Part shown: one piece after another, positions 20,787 to 30,855 of the stretch
Numbering within the stretch: the stretch's first letter is position 1
Layout: each line of letters starts with the position of its first letter
NCBI GenBank assembly: GCA_010356995.1
Contig: ML996691.1
Span: 1,310,021-1,374,020 of the forward strand
Reading direction: 5' to 3'
Origin: Trichodelitschia bisporula
Taxonomy: Eukaryota; Ascomycota; Dothideomycetes; Phaeotrichales; Phaeotrichaceae
Length of the DNA: 64,000 nt
Made by a program: the position numbers and the translations under genes
The notes under the pieces: generated by a model
Databases searched by the model: none
Told to the model about the DNA's origin: nothing
What the model saw: only the letters and a program-made list of their open reading frames with translations

Positions 20787-23396
20787 CTATCTCAACCACC
20801 CCCCCAAAAGTCCACTTCGTCTTCTCTGTCCACCTCCACTCACACTCCCCGCACTCCCACCACTCCCCCGTCTCCTAACATCCGGACTCGCAGATCCCGC
20901 CCTAGATTCCCACCCCCCCTTGGGGCCCAAAAGATCCGGCCGGTCAAGATCAAACGGATCGGACACCCGACTCTCCCTCCCCTCCGCGCCCGCATCACTC
21001 ACACCGAGGAAGTACCGGGTAGTAGGCCTCGTCGGCCCGGGCTCCCCAAACCCGCCCGTCCCGCTCCCCAGATACGCCCTCTTAAGCGCGCCATACTCCC
21101 GCTCAACCTCCGCCTCCCACGCCGATCCCCCGCCCGAGGGGATCAGAGGACTCACCCCGGCACTCGCAAATCCAGAGTCCTCGCTCCTAACACTCGCCTG
21201 CGGCCCCAATAACACCCTCGTTCGCAAAGGGGCTACTGCCGCGGCGCTGACACTCCGCGTATGTCCGGAGGACGAGTAACTCGACCCGCTCCCCGGTCTT
21301 CTTAGCAAACTCTCCGGCGTCTCGGCGCGCGAGGCCATCGACGGTTCTCTGCGCAGGCCGCCGGCTGCAGCGGCGAGCGTGGGCGACGAGGCGCGTGGAT
21401 TACGTGTCGGCGGGTCGACGAACGGGTTATTCTCAGGCTCAGGATCAGCAAACGGGTTCCTGTTCGGGTCGGGCGACCGCGGCGACCGGAGCGCCATTGC
21501 CGCCGCAAGGCCCAGCCCAGCCCCCGCAGCCGCCCCCACCGCCATGCCGGGCCCGCGCATCGATATCCGGCTCGTCGCTGTGCCCTGCCGACTCAGGCCA
21601 TCCGGGTTCGTAACCCGGAGAGGTTCTGCATCAGCCGGGTCGCGGAACGGATTTACCTCCGCTGGCTGAAAGCTCGTTATGCGGGGTATACTGCTCACGC
21701 TCGCAGGGCGGCGCGGGGGCAACGCCAGGGGCGGGAGGACGGGCGGGTGTGGCTGGCTGAGGCTGGCGCGATGACCGGCTGGTCGTGATGTAAACGCTTC
21801 GCGCATCTCGCCGCGCTCGATCCCGGGCGTGCCGACGCGTTCTGGCACCGGGGCTTTTCCGCGGCGGCGCGCGATGGCGGCGGCGATGCTGCCCAGCCCT
21901 ACAGCCGCGAGGATACCGCCCCCGGCCGCTGAGCGGTTCAAGAGTGGTGAACCGGAGGCGCGTTTTCTCCGCCTCGCGCGGCGGCCACAGAAAAAGACCA
22001 GCGCGCCAATGATCAGGATAGCCAACACACCAGCCAGTCCGCCCGCCACAGCCCCGACATCCACCTTCTTACTATGAGCGGCGCCAATCTCGCCCGCCGC
22101 GGGGTGGTCAGCGCTGTGCGCGCCCGCACCGTCGGCGTGGTCAGCGGTGTGTCCGCTTTTGTCGGCGGGTTTGGTGGGGGAGGGTTTGCCCCCGGCGGTG
22201 GGTTTGGAGCCAGGGGTAGAGCCGGAAGAGAAGATTGCGGGAAGAGGGAGGGCGCCGAGGGATGCGTCGGGCGTGCCGGCGTTGGCGCGCCCGCTGTTGG
22301 GGGTGCCTACTATGCTGCCCCCGCCGAGGGCGGGGTCGATTTGAGGGAAGGAGGCGCCGGAGTTGGGGACGGAGCCGGAGCCGGATCCGGAGCCGGCGTT
22401 GGACCCTGAGCCGGAATTGGACCCTGAGCCGGAGTTGGACCCGGAACCGGAGTTGGAGTTGGATCCGGAGTTGGACCCGGAGTTGGACCCGGAGTTGGAC
22501 CCTGAGTTGCTGCCTGAGCTGCTGGACCCGGACCCGGCGCCTGAGTTACTTGAGCCGGAGCCAGAGCCAGAGCCAGAGTTGGACCCGGACCCGGACCCGG
22601 ACCCAGATCCGGATCCCGAACTGCCACTCCCGGCGTTCGACCCGCCCTGCTGCGGAGAGACGAGCGTGCCACCACTACTGCTACCACCACCACCACCATT
22701 CGTTGGCGGTGCGGGCTGTGCCTGTGCGGGCTGATTAGGCGCAGGAGCGGGCTGGGCCGGTGCAGGCTGATTCTGCGCGGGCTGGCCCTGCGCCGGGGCG
22801 GGTTGTGCGGCCGGCTGTGCGGCCGGCTGCTGGGGCTGGGGATTCGCCGGCGCGGGCGAGGGATTAGGCGCCGGGACGGCGGCGGCGATGGTCGTGCTAT
22901 CGTCGTCCGGTTGTTGCACGGCGGGCATCTTGAGGCTGATGGAGGGGGCGACGGCGGTGCCCTTTGCTGGGGCGGCGGTTGGGGCCTTGGTGGGTGTTGG
23001 GGACTCTACGGTTGCGGCGGCGGTGGTGGGGGAGGGTTTTGCTGCTGCTGGTGGGGCGGCGGCGGGGGCCTTTGGGGTTGCATCGGCGGGGGGAGGGGGG
23101 GGGAGGAGGAGAGGTGGTGGTGGTGGTGCTGGGGCCATTGTTGTTGAGGAGGTTTGCGCGGGCGGAGCATTGGGTTTGTTGTTGTTGGTGGTAGAGGTTG
23201 TGTCGGGGTCGGCGGCGACGCTTTTGATGCTTTGCTTTACGACTGCGGGTTGGAGCTGGGTGTTGCTGGATGAGGTTGAGGATGTGGAGTCGCTTTGGCG
23301 GCTGGTTGTTGAGGACGTTGAAGGAGTGGTTGCGTTGTTGCTTCTTCGCACTTTGGTGCAGCGGCGACCGGAGACTGTTGTGATGTTGGACTCCAT
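20787..23396 (-). CDS. Gly/Ser/Pro-rich single-pass membrane protein with NPF motifs
   Basis: Single exon, 869 aa from the ATG at 23394-23396; the frame is open to 23534 with an earlier ATG. The N-terminal 430 residues are low complexity: Ser/Thr-rich, then Pro/Ala/Gln-rich ([14 protein letters not shown]), then a long GSGSGSN/GSNSGSN minisatellite. One hydrophobic span near residues 442-467 ([17 protein letters not shown]) is followed by a basic stop-transfer cluster (RRARRRKR). The C-terminal, presumably cytoplasmic, half has three NPF motifs (NPFRDP, NPFADP, NPFVDP), known ligands of EH-domain endocytic proteins. The topology resembles fungal wall-stress sensors, with a glycosylatable Ser/Thr-rich ectodomain, but no WSC domain and no clear signal peptide are visible; a missing 5' exon is possible. 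Function is inferred only from this architecture. Confidence 0.72.
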   Translation of the reverse strand: MESNITTVSGRRCTKVRRSNNATTPSTSSTTSRQSDSTSSTSSSNTQLQPAVVKQSIKSVAADPDTTSTTNNNKPNAPPAQTSSTTMAPAPPPPPLLLPPPPPADATPKAPAAAPPAAAKPSPTTAAATVESPTPTKAPTAAPAKGTAVAPSISLKMPAVQQPDDDSTTIAAAVPAPNPSPAPANPQPQQPAAQPAAQPAPAQGQPAQNQPAPAQPAPAPNQPAQAQPAPPTNGGGGGSSSGGTLVSPQQGGSNAGSGSSGSGSGSGSGSGSNSGSGSGSGSSNSGAGSGSSSSGSNSGSNSGSNSGSNSGSNSNSGSGSNSGSGSNSGSGSNAGSGSGSGSVPNSGASFPQIDPALGGGSIVGTPNSGRANAGTPDASLGALPLPAIFSSGSTPGSKPTAGGKPSPTKPADKSGHTADHADGAGAHSADHPAAGEIGAAHSKKVDVGAVAGGLAGVLAILIIGALVFFCGRRARRRKRASGSPLLNRSAAGGGILAAVGLGSIAAAIARRRGKAPVPERVGTPGIERGEMREAFTSRPAGHRASLSQPHPPVLPPLALPPRRPASVSSIPRITSFQPAEVNPFRDPADAEPLRVTNPDGLSRQGTATSRISMRGPGMAVGAAAGAGLGLAAAMALRSPRSPDPNRNPFADPEPENNPFVDPPTRNPRASSPTLAAAAGGLRREPSMASRAETPESLLRRPGSGSSYSSSGHTRSVSAAAVAPLRTRVLLGPQASVRSEDSGFASAGVSPLIPSGGGSAWEAEVEREYGALKRAYLGSGTGGFGEPGPTRPTTRYFLGVSDAGAEGRESRVSDPFDLDRPDLLGPKGGWESRAGSASPDVRRRGSGGSAGSVSGGGQRRRSGLLGGWLR
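22360..22620. repeat. Coding minisatellite (Gly-Ser-Asn repeats)
   Basis: Tandem array of 6- to 18-base units (GGACCC/GGAGCC/GGAGTT on the plus strand) encoding GSGSGS and GSNSGS runs in the membrane protein on the minus strand. It keeps reading frame throughout, so unit gain or loss would change ectodomain length without breaking the gene. Confidence 0.85.
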
Positions 23397-26099
23397 GCAA
23401 TCGAGGGCGAGGAATGCATGTGGAGGTTGTTGTGGTATCGTGGTGATGGTATGGATGGTTCGGAGGAGGAGAGGAGGAGAGGATGAAAGGATGGGAATGT
23501 GAATGAGGATTTGAGAAGAGAGGCTGTGTATCAAGAAAGAGACATGTGGTGCTACAGAGACAAAGAAAGGGTAAGGAAGACTCTCTTGCTTCTTTTTTCC
23601 CTTTTTCCCCAGGCAGTAATGGCAACGGTAACAGCTTCAGATGTTCCAATGCATCAGCCGGGTTGTCACTCTCATTCAGCCAGTCGAGCCGGATGCATGA
23701 TGTGGAGAGTTTGCGTGGTTGTAGGGGGAGGGGGAGGGATGTACGAGGATGTAAGAGCAGAGAGAGAGGGATGAAGAACCGGCTTCTCTCATTCTCTCTC
23801 TTAGAATCCTTTCTCTCCTCGACAAGAAAGCGCAGAAGACGGCAGAGAAATCCCGGGGTTTGCAACTTGTAAGGTGTGGAGAATCTCGGGGCCAGCGGTC
23901 TTCACGGGGGGGGGAATGTTATGAGGCTCGTCGCGTTTCACATTGGCGCTTTGCCACTGTCCTGAAGCGCCAAGGCGCAATGCCTGGCGTCTCGGATGGG
24001 GAGTTGCGAGCGGGCCCCCGTGTTGGACTGGGGGGGGGGGTGATGGATTATAGATGGATGGGGCCATTGCGTTCTGATTGTGGTGTATAGTGGTTTTTTT
24101 GGTGGTTGAGGGCATGGGACGGGGGGGATCGTGGGCAGCGGGGTGGGAGCGGGATGGGCGGATGTGGCGTTTCGGGCTTTGGGGTGCGGGCTGGATGGGG
24201 AGATCTGATCGAAGACGATGATGCGAGATGGAGGCTGTACATCCGTACATGCGCTTCGTGATCTCGAGATACCATCCTGAGTCGTCAGAGGGCATTCGCG
24301 CAAACCACCCCTTTACCTCCGTACAGCCTCGACCCCCATCCACACGAACAAAGGGCACCCGCCGTAGAACAACTCGAAAGCCTCCCCTCCAACCCATTCC
24401 CGCTGCATTGATCGCCTCGCCCGCAAGACGCGCCCCACTAGGACGGAACGCGACGATAGGTGTGGAGTGGTGTGGTGTGCCGTCCTAGCCCTTACCAACC
24501 AGGCAGTACACCAACCAGTCCCCCCCCCCTCATGCACAACACCAACCCCCCATCACTCTCCCGTCGCCAGGCTACTCGTAATTTCAGCAAGACTTAAAGA
24601 AACGCTCCGCGCGCGCTTGCCCTCTTACCCGCAACACCCACATCTTCTCTCTCCCTCCGCCTCGCCTCAACCGCACCGACCCTCCCACGGCACAGCTATA
24701 ACCCCGCGCTCGGGACTCACGATAAACCGTAGGCGGCCGTTTCTGCGCACCTCAGACCCGAAAGCCCTCGAGCTTGTTTAGCACAAACAGGACAAACCCG
24801 TCCTAACATCGCAACCGGCGGGGGGGGGGGGGAAGGGAGGGGGGGTAAGTAACGGGCCCGACGTCAGGCCTCGGCTCTTGCTCCAAAGAGTCAGTCCTCT
24901 CAGTGCGTCTCCGCCAGGCCCGCAAAGTGAATATACTGCACTTTACATCCGGGACAATATACCTGCCCCGCGCCCGCGCACCAGCGTAGATGAAACCCGT
25001 GCCAGCCTCCACTCCCCAAAGGACATCCGTACGGGTACAGTACCCACGGTTGACGGAACCCGCGGCGAGAACGGCGTAGGCAGTCCGGTTGCGGCACGGA
25101 CCTCTCCATATACATCCGTAGATATACTCGTCCATATCCCCTCAACCGATACAACGTAGATACGCCGTCTGTGTCCTGTCCGCCGCCGCCCGCCCGCCCG
25201 CCCGTTCGCCTCCGAACTCATCAGGAGGTGCGACCGAGCGTGCGGCGTAGCTCCCTTTCGCGAGCAGCGGCGGCGTCGGGTGTGAAGTCCGCCCGGCGCT
25301 GGGAGTGTGCATCGTGAAGTTTTGGCGTCGAGGTGCGATAACGCGTATATCCTGAGGTCCGTTCGCGCTTAGCCGGTCCATCCGCCGGCGGCACCGAATC
25401 CGTCGTTGCGATCCGAGAGTCGCGTCGAGGCGCGCTGCATCGTGAAGTTTTGCACTCGGTTCGTCTTTCACCATAGGAAAAGTCCCTTACCTCGTCCGGC
25501 TGCGCCGGGCGCTCTGTTGGCACCACTTCCCTGATGCACTCCCGCGTGCATAATAGCATGCGGGCGGGTTGTGAGAAGACCAGTTAAGCGCGTAAAGCCA
25601 TACCGCCAGGTCAAAGTCCGCATGCATGGCGTTCGCCCGGCATTTGTCGAGAATATGCAGACGTGACGGGAAGGGCGGGAGGATGAGCCTGGCAAATTGT
25701 GCAGCTGTACCTCCGTAGTTCCAGTTCCCCACTCCACTCACGCACTAGCATCACTTCACCTCTCACCACGTCCCAACAACCTCACTCCTTCTCCTCCTTT
25801 CCCAAAACCACATCCGCATATCCCCCCAAACCTAGTTACCCGGCCATCAAAACGTAAAAGAAAAAGGAAAAGACCTCTCCGCCTTCCCGTCGTCGCAATT
25901 CCGTTTCCAACCTCCACACGCTAAACCCCACACCCAAACCCTCTCGACGACAAGCTTCGCGCCACGTCTCGGTCCCAGCAACCGCCCAACCCCCCAAAAC
26001 CCCCGACTTCCACCTCGCTCAAGGCCCCGGGTCCGGCTCCCTCGGGTCCCGGTGTCGTAGTATACCGAAGGCAGGTAGGGAGAGGGGCAAAGCGCCGCA
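23397..26099. other. Long intergenic region, no gene seen
   Basis: About 2.7 kb between divergent genes. The first 450 bases probably hold the leader and promoter of the membrane protein. The rest is biased, with G-rich (23900-24200), C-rich (24300-24800) and poly-G (12 G near 24820) parts. A 17-base perfect direct repeat, TGCATCGTGAAGTTTTG, occurs at 25308-25324 and 25436-25452. ORFs here are short and without recognisable domains. Confidence 0.55.
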
Positions 26100-28379
26100 A
26101 TGTACGGCCTCCTCTCCAGCAACGGTACGTCGTTTCCCGTTCCATCGTCATCGTCAATCCACGCCCCTCCCGTCCCTCCCTCACCACCGTGCCCCCCCCC
26201 CCCCCCCTCCCCGTGCCGCAAACCCTATCGCGCGTACACAAGCACAAACGCAAACCCCCCCCACGAGGAGTCCCGCCTCTCGGACCACCCTCACCACGCG
26301 AGGGCTTCCCCGCACAATCGCCCGCCCTTCCGCAATACCGCCAACATCCCCCCGTCCGCGAAGGCGTGGCCGAATATACAATAGACGAGCGGGCGCCCCC
26401 TCGCCGTCCCAAATCCGCCCCGGTCCCCGTCCATCCCCCCTCAGAAAGAACACAGAGGCCAGAGCTAGCCGAGAAAGCTTCCCAAGCCCCAGGCAGCCCT
26501 CATCGTCCCCATACCCACCTCTCCCCCCTCCCGCACCAACCCCCCCTCCGTGCCCTATTCCAGAAGCCTTGCTCCCACCCCCCCTCGTCGCATCATCCTC
26601 TAACCCTCTTCCCTCTAAGGCTTCCTCGCCGCTAGCCGCGCCACCAGCTCCTCCACCCCGCGCCCCGCCCCGCCCCACCCCACCCCCATCACCTTCCCCG
26701 CCCCGCCGCCCTCCACCCCTACCTCCTGGCACACGAGTTCTCCGCCCGACTTCGCAGCGGCATACGCGAGCCTAAAACGGCACGCCGAGCTCAGCACCGC
26801 TCACTGGGCCCAGTTAAACATCACCACGCGCACCTGCGCAACCCTCGACGACTTCGTGTCCGCAGAGCCGGCGCTCGCGCCCTTCGTCCCTCCCTTAGAA
26901 TGGCTCTCCCCACCAGGTCCAACCGACTCTGCCAGTCCCCCACCCCCGCCCCAGCCCGCCAAACTCTCCAACGGCCGCTTCGCGCCCTTCCGCCGGGACT
27001 TCTACGCCCGCGCCTCCGAACTCGCGCACGCCAATGACGCAGCCTACACAGCGCTCGCGCCCAGCGCAATGCATGATCCCAATCTTCCGCGCCCGCCGCG
27101 CATAGCCCACATGCGCAAGTTCTGGGAGGCCCTCGACGGGATGGCGTGCTACTGGGACGCGAGCGCCGACATGTACTACCCGAAGGAATCGCCGCCGCCG
27201 TATGACCCGCCCAAGCCGAGCAATGCAGACACCACCCGAGCCGAGGAATCCGACCTCACCCCCCGCACCATGTTCGCGTCCGCCGCGCGCCCCGCTCCCG
27301 CCCCCGCCTTCTCTCCCGCCGAACTCCTCTTCTCCGCACACCAGGCTGCCCTCAAGCCCACGCCCTCCCCCCCACCCCGCCCAACCGCCTCGCCCCTCGC
27401 ACCCCCCGCGCCCGCCCCCTCCGGCCCCGGCGGCTTCTACACCGGCCACCGCCTCAGCGCCGGCTCCTCCATGCCGCCGGCCCAGCGCGTCGAAGCCGTC
27501 ACCGCCTTCCTCGAAGCCGCGGCCTGGGCCCACGGGCTGCGCGTCGCGCCGCACCGGCGCCAGCCCGTGCTCAGCCTGTGTAACCTGCGCGTGCCAGTCT
27601 ACGTCTCGAGCGCCGTCTGGCGCTTGCCCACGGAGCGCGAGCGCGCGAAGGCGGGTTGGCTAGAGGGCCCGGTGGCGGGCGTGCTCTGCCGCGCTGAGAC
27701 GGGGTTTGGCGACGCCGCTGGGCCCGGGAGCAAGGACCTCGTTGATGCGTTCCGCGAGGTGGCGGCGCTGCTGGAGTTGGCGCAGGAGCGCGCGAGGGCG
27801 GGGCCTGGGGATGCGGAGCCTGTGCCTGGGAGGGGAAAGTGGTGGGTTGAGAAGGCGCGGTGGGGTGGCGGGCCGGGCGGGGAAGTGGGCGAGGTGCGCG
27901 GGGATGTGGACCCGCAGCTACCGAAGGGCGAGGCGGCGGACGCGGCGGGGCGGAGCAAGGAGGCGGCGCGGAAGAAGGAGCGGAGCGGGAAGCGCGCGGC
28001 GGACGTGTGGCGCGCGCTGAAGCCGGGGGCCGGGTGGTGGGATGCGCGGGTGCTGTATTCAGCCATCGGGCGGGCGGGAGGCGAGGCGAGCAGCAATCCG
28101 GGGCCCGATACTGTGTTCCTGGTCTCCAGCCTCAACCACCACGTCTGCGTGCTCGCGCTGCGCGTACACCCGCTGTACCTGGCCTATCTGACGCATGGCA
28201 CTTTGCCGGATCCGCGGCCGGTGGACGATAGCTGGTGTCGGCCTGTGCTGACGCGGTCGCCGTGGTGGGATCTGTTCCAGGCGGAGGAGCGGCTTGAGGC
28301 GTTGAGGGCTATATGGGGGGTGGTGGGGTATTTATCGAGGGTGACCGGGGGAGAGGATGGGGCTATGGAGGGGACATAG
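26100..28379 (+). CDS. Conserved-looking fungal protein of unknown function (5' end uncertain)
   Basis: The main exon is well supported from 26620 to 28379. A CTAAC branch site (about 26599) and acceptor CTAAG at 26615-26619 precede it, and the frame runs through TCATLDDFVSAEPALAPF and PPLEWL to the stop. A possible first exon, 26100-26124 (MYGLLSSN plus one base, donor GTACGT), joins in frame to give 594 aa with a 495-nt intron. The intervening 26190-26590 also reads open (YTIDERAPPRRPKSAPVPV), so an extra exon may be missing. Other segments include RFAPFRRDFYARASELAHAN, AFLEAAAWAHGLR and DTVFLVSSLNHHVCVLALRV. The middle is Pro-rich. No catalytic motif or membrane span seen. The family was not recognised with a known function. 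Confidence 0.7.
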
Positions 28380-28695
28380 TTGGGTTTCTGTGGTGTGGTT
28401 AGCATTGAAGTAACTCATGACCTGAGCACCGTGACAGTTGCCAATGTTGACGGGGGAATAGAGATAGGTTTGATGGATCGTGGTTTGAAGTTACCTCTGA
28501 GGACATCATCACTTGTCACGGGTGACAAAGGGGGAAGGATGTAGCCGTGAAGGGGACATAGAAGGTGCACTGACTGGTGTGAGTACCATTGAGGAACTCA
28601 TGGAATGAACACTGTGACATTATCCAACATAGACGGGGGAATTGAGGAGGTTGGTGGGTCGTCGTCAGAAGGAAGTCGGGTCCGAGGGCGTCACA
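28340..28695. repeat. Diverged tandem duplication at a gene 3' end
   Basis: Two units with a period of about 180 bases: 28340-28500 and 28520-28695. Matching blocks include GGGTGAC, GGGGACATAG, TTGAAGTAACTCATG versus TTGAGGAACTCATGG, GACGGGGGAAT and GAGG-CATC versus GAGGGCGTC. Unit 1 contains the last codons and stop of the upstream gene. Unit 2 lies wholly in its 3' flank. Confidence 0.7.
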
Positions 28696-29075
28696 CCCCA
28701 AACCCCGTGACCGGTACCAAACTCCACGGCAAGGCACCATCACAAACACATATGAGCAGGTAGTAACATGGTCGAGGATGGAATGGTACTTGAAGTTTGA
28801 GAGATGAAAACGAAGTGCGCGGACGAAGGTCTTTACGACCAAAGCTGGTGATCGGGCCCTCTTACCTCGGGCAAGGCGGTGGGAAGGCACGCTGGGCTAA
28901 GAGGCTAAGAGGCTAAGAGGGTACGGGCGATACTGTGGTTTCGGTGTCTTTGGGCAAGCACACGTTTAGCGTACCAGTGATCGAGTTGAATAGGCCTCAT
29001 CCGCCCGAACTACTATATACAATAGAGCCCCAACGCCCCAAGCCTCATATCCAATCCCCTCATTAAGCTCCCCCC
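28696..29075. other. Intergenic region downstream of SHMT
   Basis: Convergent 3' flanks. A small tandem array of GCTAAGAG units lies at about 28895-28920. Nothing else recognised. Confidence 0.5.
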
Positions 29076-30855
29076 TCACTGAGCCTTATCCCACGGCAAG
29101 CTAAACGTCCCCACCCAATCCTCCACCTCCTGCCTCAACTGCACAATATCCGCATTCTCATGTCCCTCCCCAAGGTACTCCCTAAAGCTCGCCAGCAGCG
29201 CAGGGTTCTTCCCCCCCTTAGCCCCGCCATCCTTGACAGCCTTGTCCACCCTCCCCGTGATATCAACCGCCCGATGCACAATATCCGCCACGCGCTTAAA
29301 GTCCTCCGGCTGGAAACCGCGCGTCGTCATTGCCGGCGTGCCCATCCGCAGTCCATGCGGCTTCATTGCCGACTTGTCCCCCGGAACCGTGTTCTTGTTA
29401 CTCGCCACGCCGACAAGCTCGAGCACGCGCTCCACCCGCGCGCCGTCCACGCCCTTGTCACGCAGGTCCACCAGCACGAGATGATTATCCGTACCGCCGC
29501 TAACAATGTTGTACCCCAGTCCACCCGCGTCCTTGGGCGAGCCGAGCCGCTCTGCCAGCGCCTTGGCATTGATGAGCACGGTGCGTTGGTACTCCTTAAA
29601 CTCCGGCGTTTGCGCTTGGCCGAGGGCGACGGCGAGGGCGGTTATGGTGTGGTTGTGCGGGCCGCCCTGGTGGCCGGGGAATACGGATGCGTTGATCGGT
29701 CCTTCTAGGTCGTACATCTCTTCCACGCCCTTCTTGTTGGTCCGGCGGACGCCCTTGCGGTAGAAAATCATGGCGCCACGCGGTCCACGGAGAGACTTAT
29801 GCGTCGTCGTGGTGACGACGTCTGAGTGTGGGAAGGGCGATGGGATGGCACCGCCGGCGACGAGCCCGGAGATGTGCGCCATGTCGCTCATAAGATAGGC
29901 ACCGGCCTTGTCGGCGATCTCGCGCATGCGGGCGTAGTCGATTAGTCTGCTGTATGCCGAAGTGCCAGCCACGATAAGCTTGGGGCGGTAGAGCAGTGCA
30001 TTCTCCTCCAGCTTGTTGTAGTCGATCAATCCAGTGGACTCGTCCAGCCGGTACGGGAAGGTCTCGAAATATTTAGAGACAAAGGATATCTTCTTGGTAG
30101 GAGTCTGGTAGCCATGCGACAGGTGACCGCCGTGCGGCAAGTCGAGGCCCATCATCCGATCGTGCGTATTAAGGAGTGCAGAGTAGACGTAGAGGTTGGC
30201 AGGCGAGCCCGAAAGTGCTGGCCAGTGTAAGCAGTCGCCTCACACCAGTTGCGGGTAACCTACGTTGGACGTTCACGCCCCATTCCTCCGGCCGCAAACC
30301 GAACGCCTGCAGCGCCCTCTTTTGACACAAAATCTCCGCCTCGTCGATGAACTCGTTTCCGCCATAATATCTCGCTCCGGGGTATCCCTCCGAGTACTTG
30401 TCTGATATCTCGTCAGCGGATAGCGCTGGCTCATCCGGCTATCGTACTTTGCATAACACTGCCCAATGCGTCGAGAACGGCCTGAGATGTGAAGTTCTCG
30501 GATGGGATCAGATTGATAAAGTGCTTCTGCCGCCGTTTTTCCTGCAACCGGCATTAGACGACTCACTGGGACAGCCAAACGGAGGACAAGGCAAACCTTT
30601 TCGATGATCTCGAACACGGCAGGATCGGCATCGTGGAGGCTTGCTGCTAGGAGCTTTCTACAGTCAGCCAATACCGTCTCCGAATTCATCATTCGCCCAA
30701 CTCGCCTTTTGCTGTCCCTCCACCGACATGGAGCTCGCCATACCCCGCCGCACCGCGAGCTGGCGGGCCGAGCGGCATGGCTGCACAATTGGACGGCTAA
30801 GTACCGGGTTCAGCGCCGAGCGCGCTGCACAACAGCTGCTCCTGAACAGCGACAT
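29076..30855 (-). CDS. SHM1: Serine hydroxymethyltransferase, mitochondrial form
   Basis: PLP enzyme converting serine and tetrahydrofolate to glycine and methylene-tetrahydrofolate. Exons: 30706-30855, 30597-30653, 30448-30541, 30264-30401, 29076-30217; 526 aa with frame kept. The first intron appears to start with GC (AAAAG|GCGAGT) and join QQK to [17 protein letters not shown]; the other three are ordinary 46-55 nt GT..AG introns. Exon 1 encodes a basic, Ser-rich presequence ([14 protein letters not shown], then RRGMASSMS), indicating mitochondrial import; the internal Met (MASSMS) could give a cytosolic form. Family motifs: [55 protein letters not shown], the PLP-binding lysine in [13 protein letters not shown] (about residue 285) and [13 protein letters not shown]. 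Confidence 0.95.

Noticed and set aside
22897-23865. 322-codon ORF overlapping the membrane protein gene in another frame
   Set aside because: Shadow frame: Pro/Arg/His-rich composition caused by the low-complexity coding sequence of the real gene.
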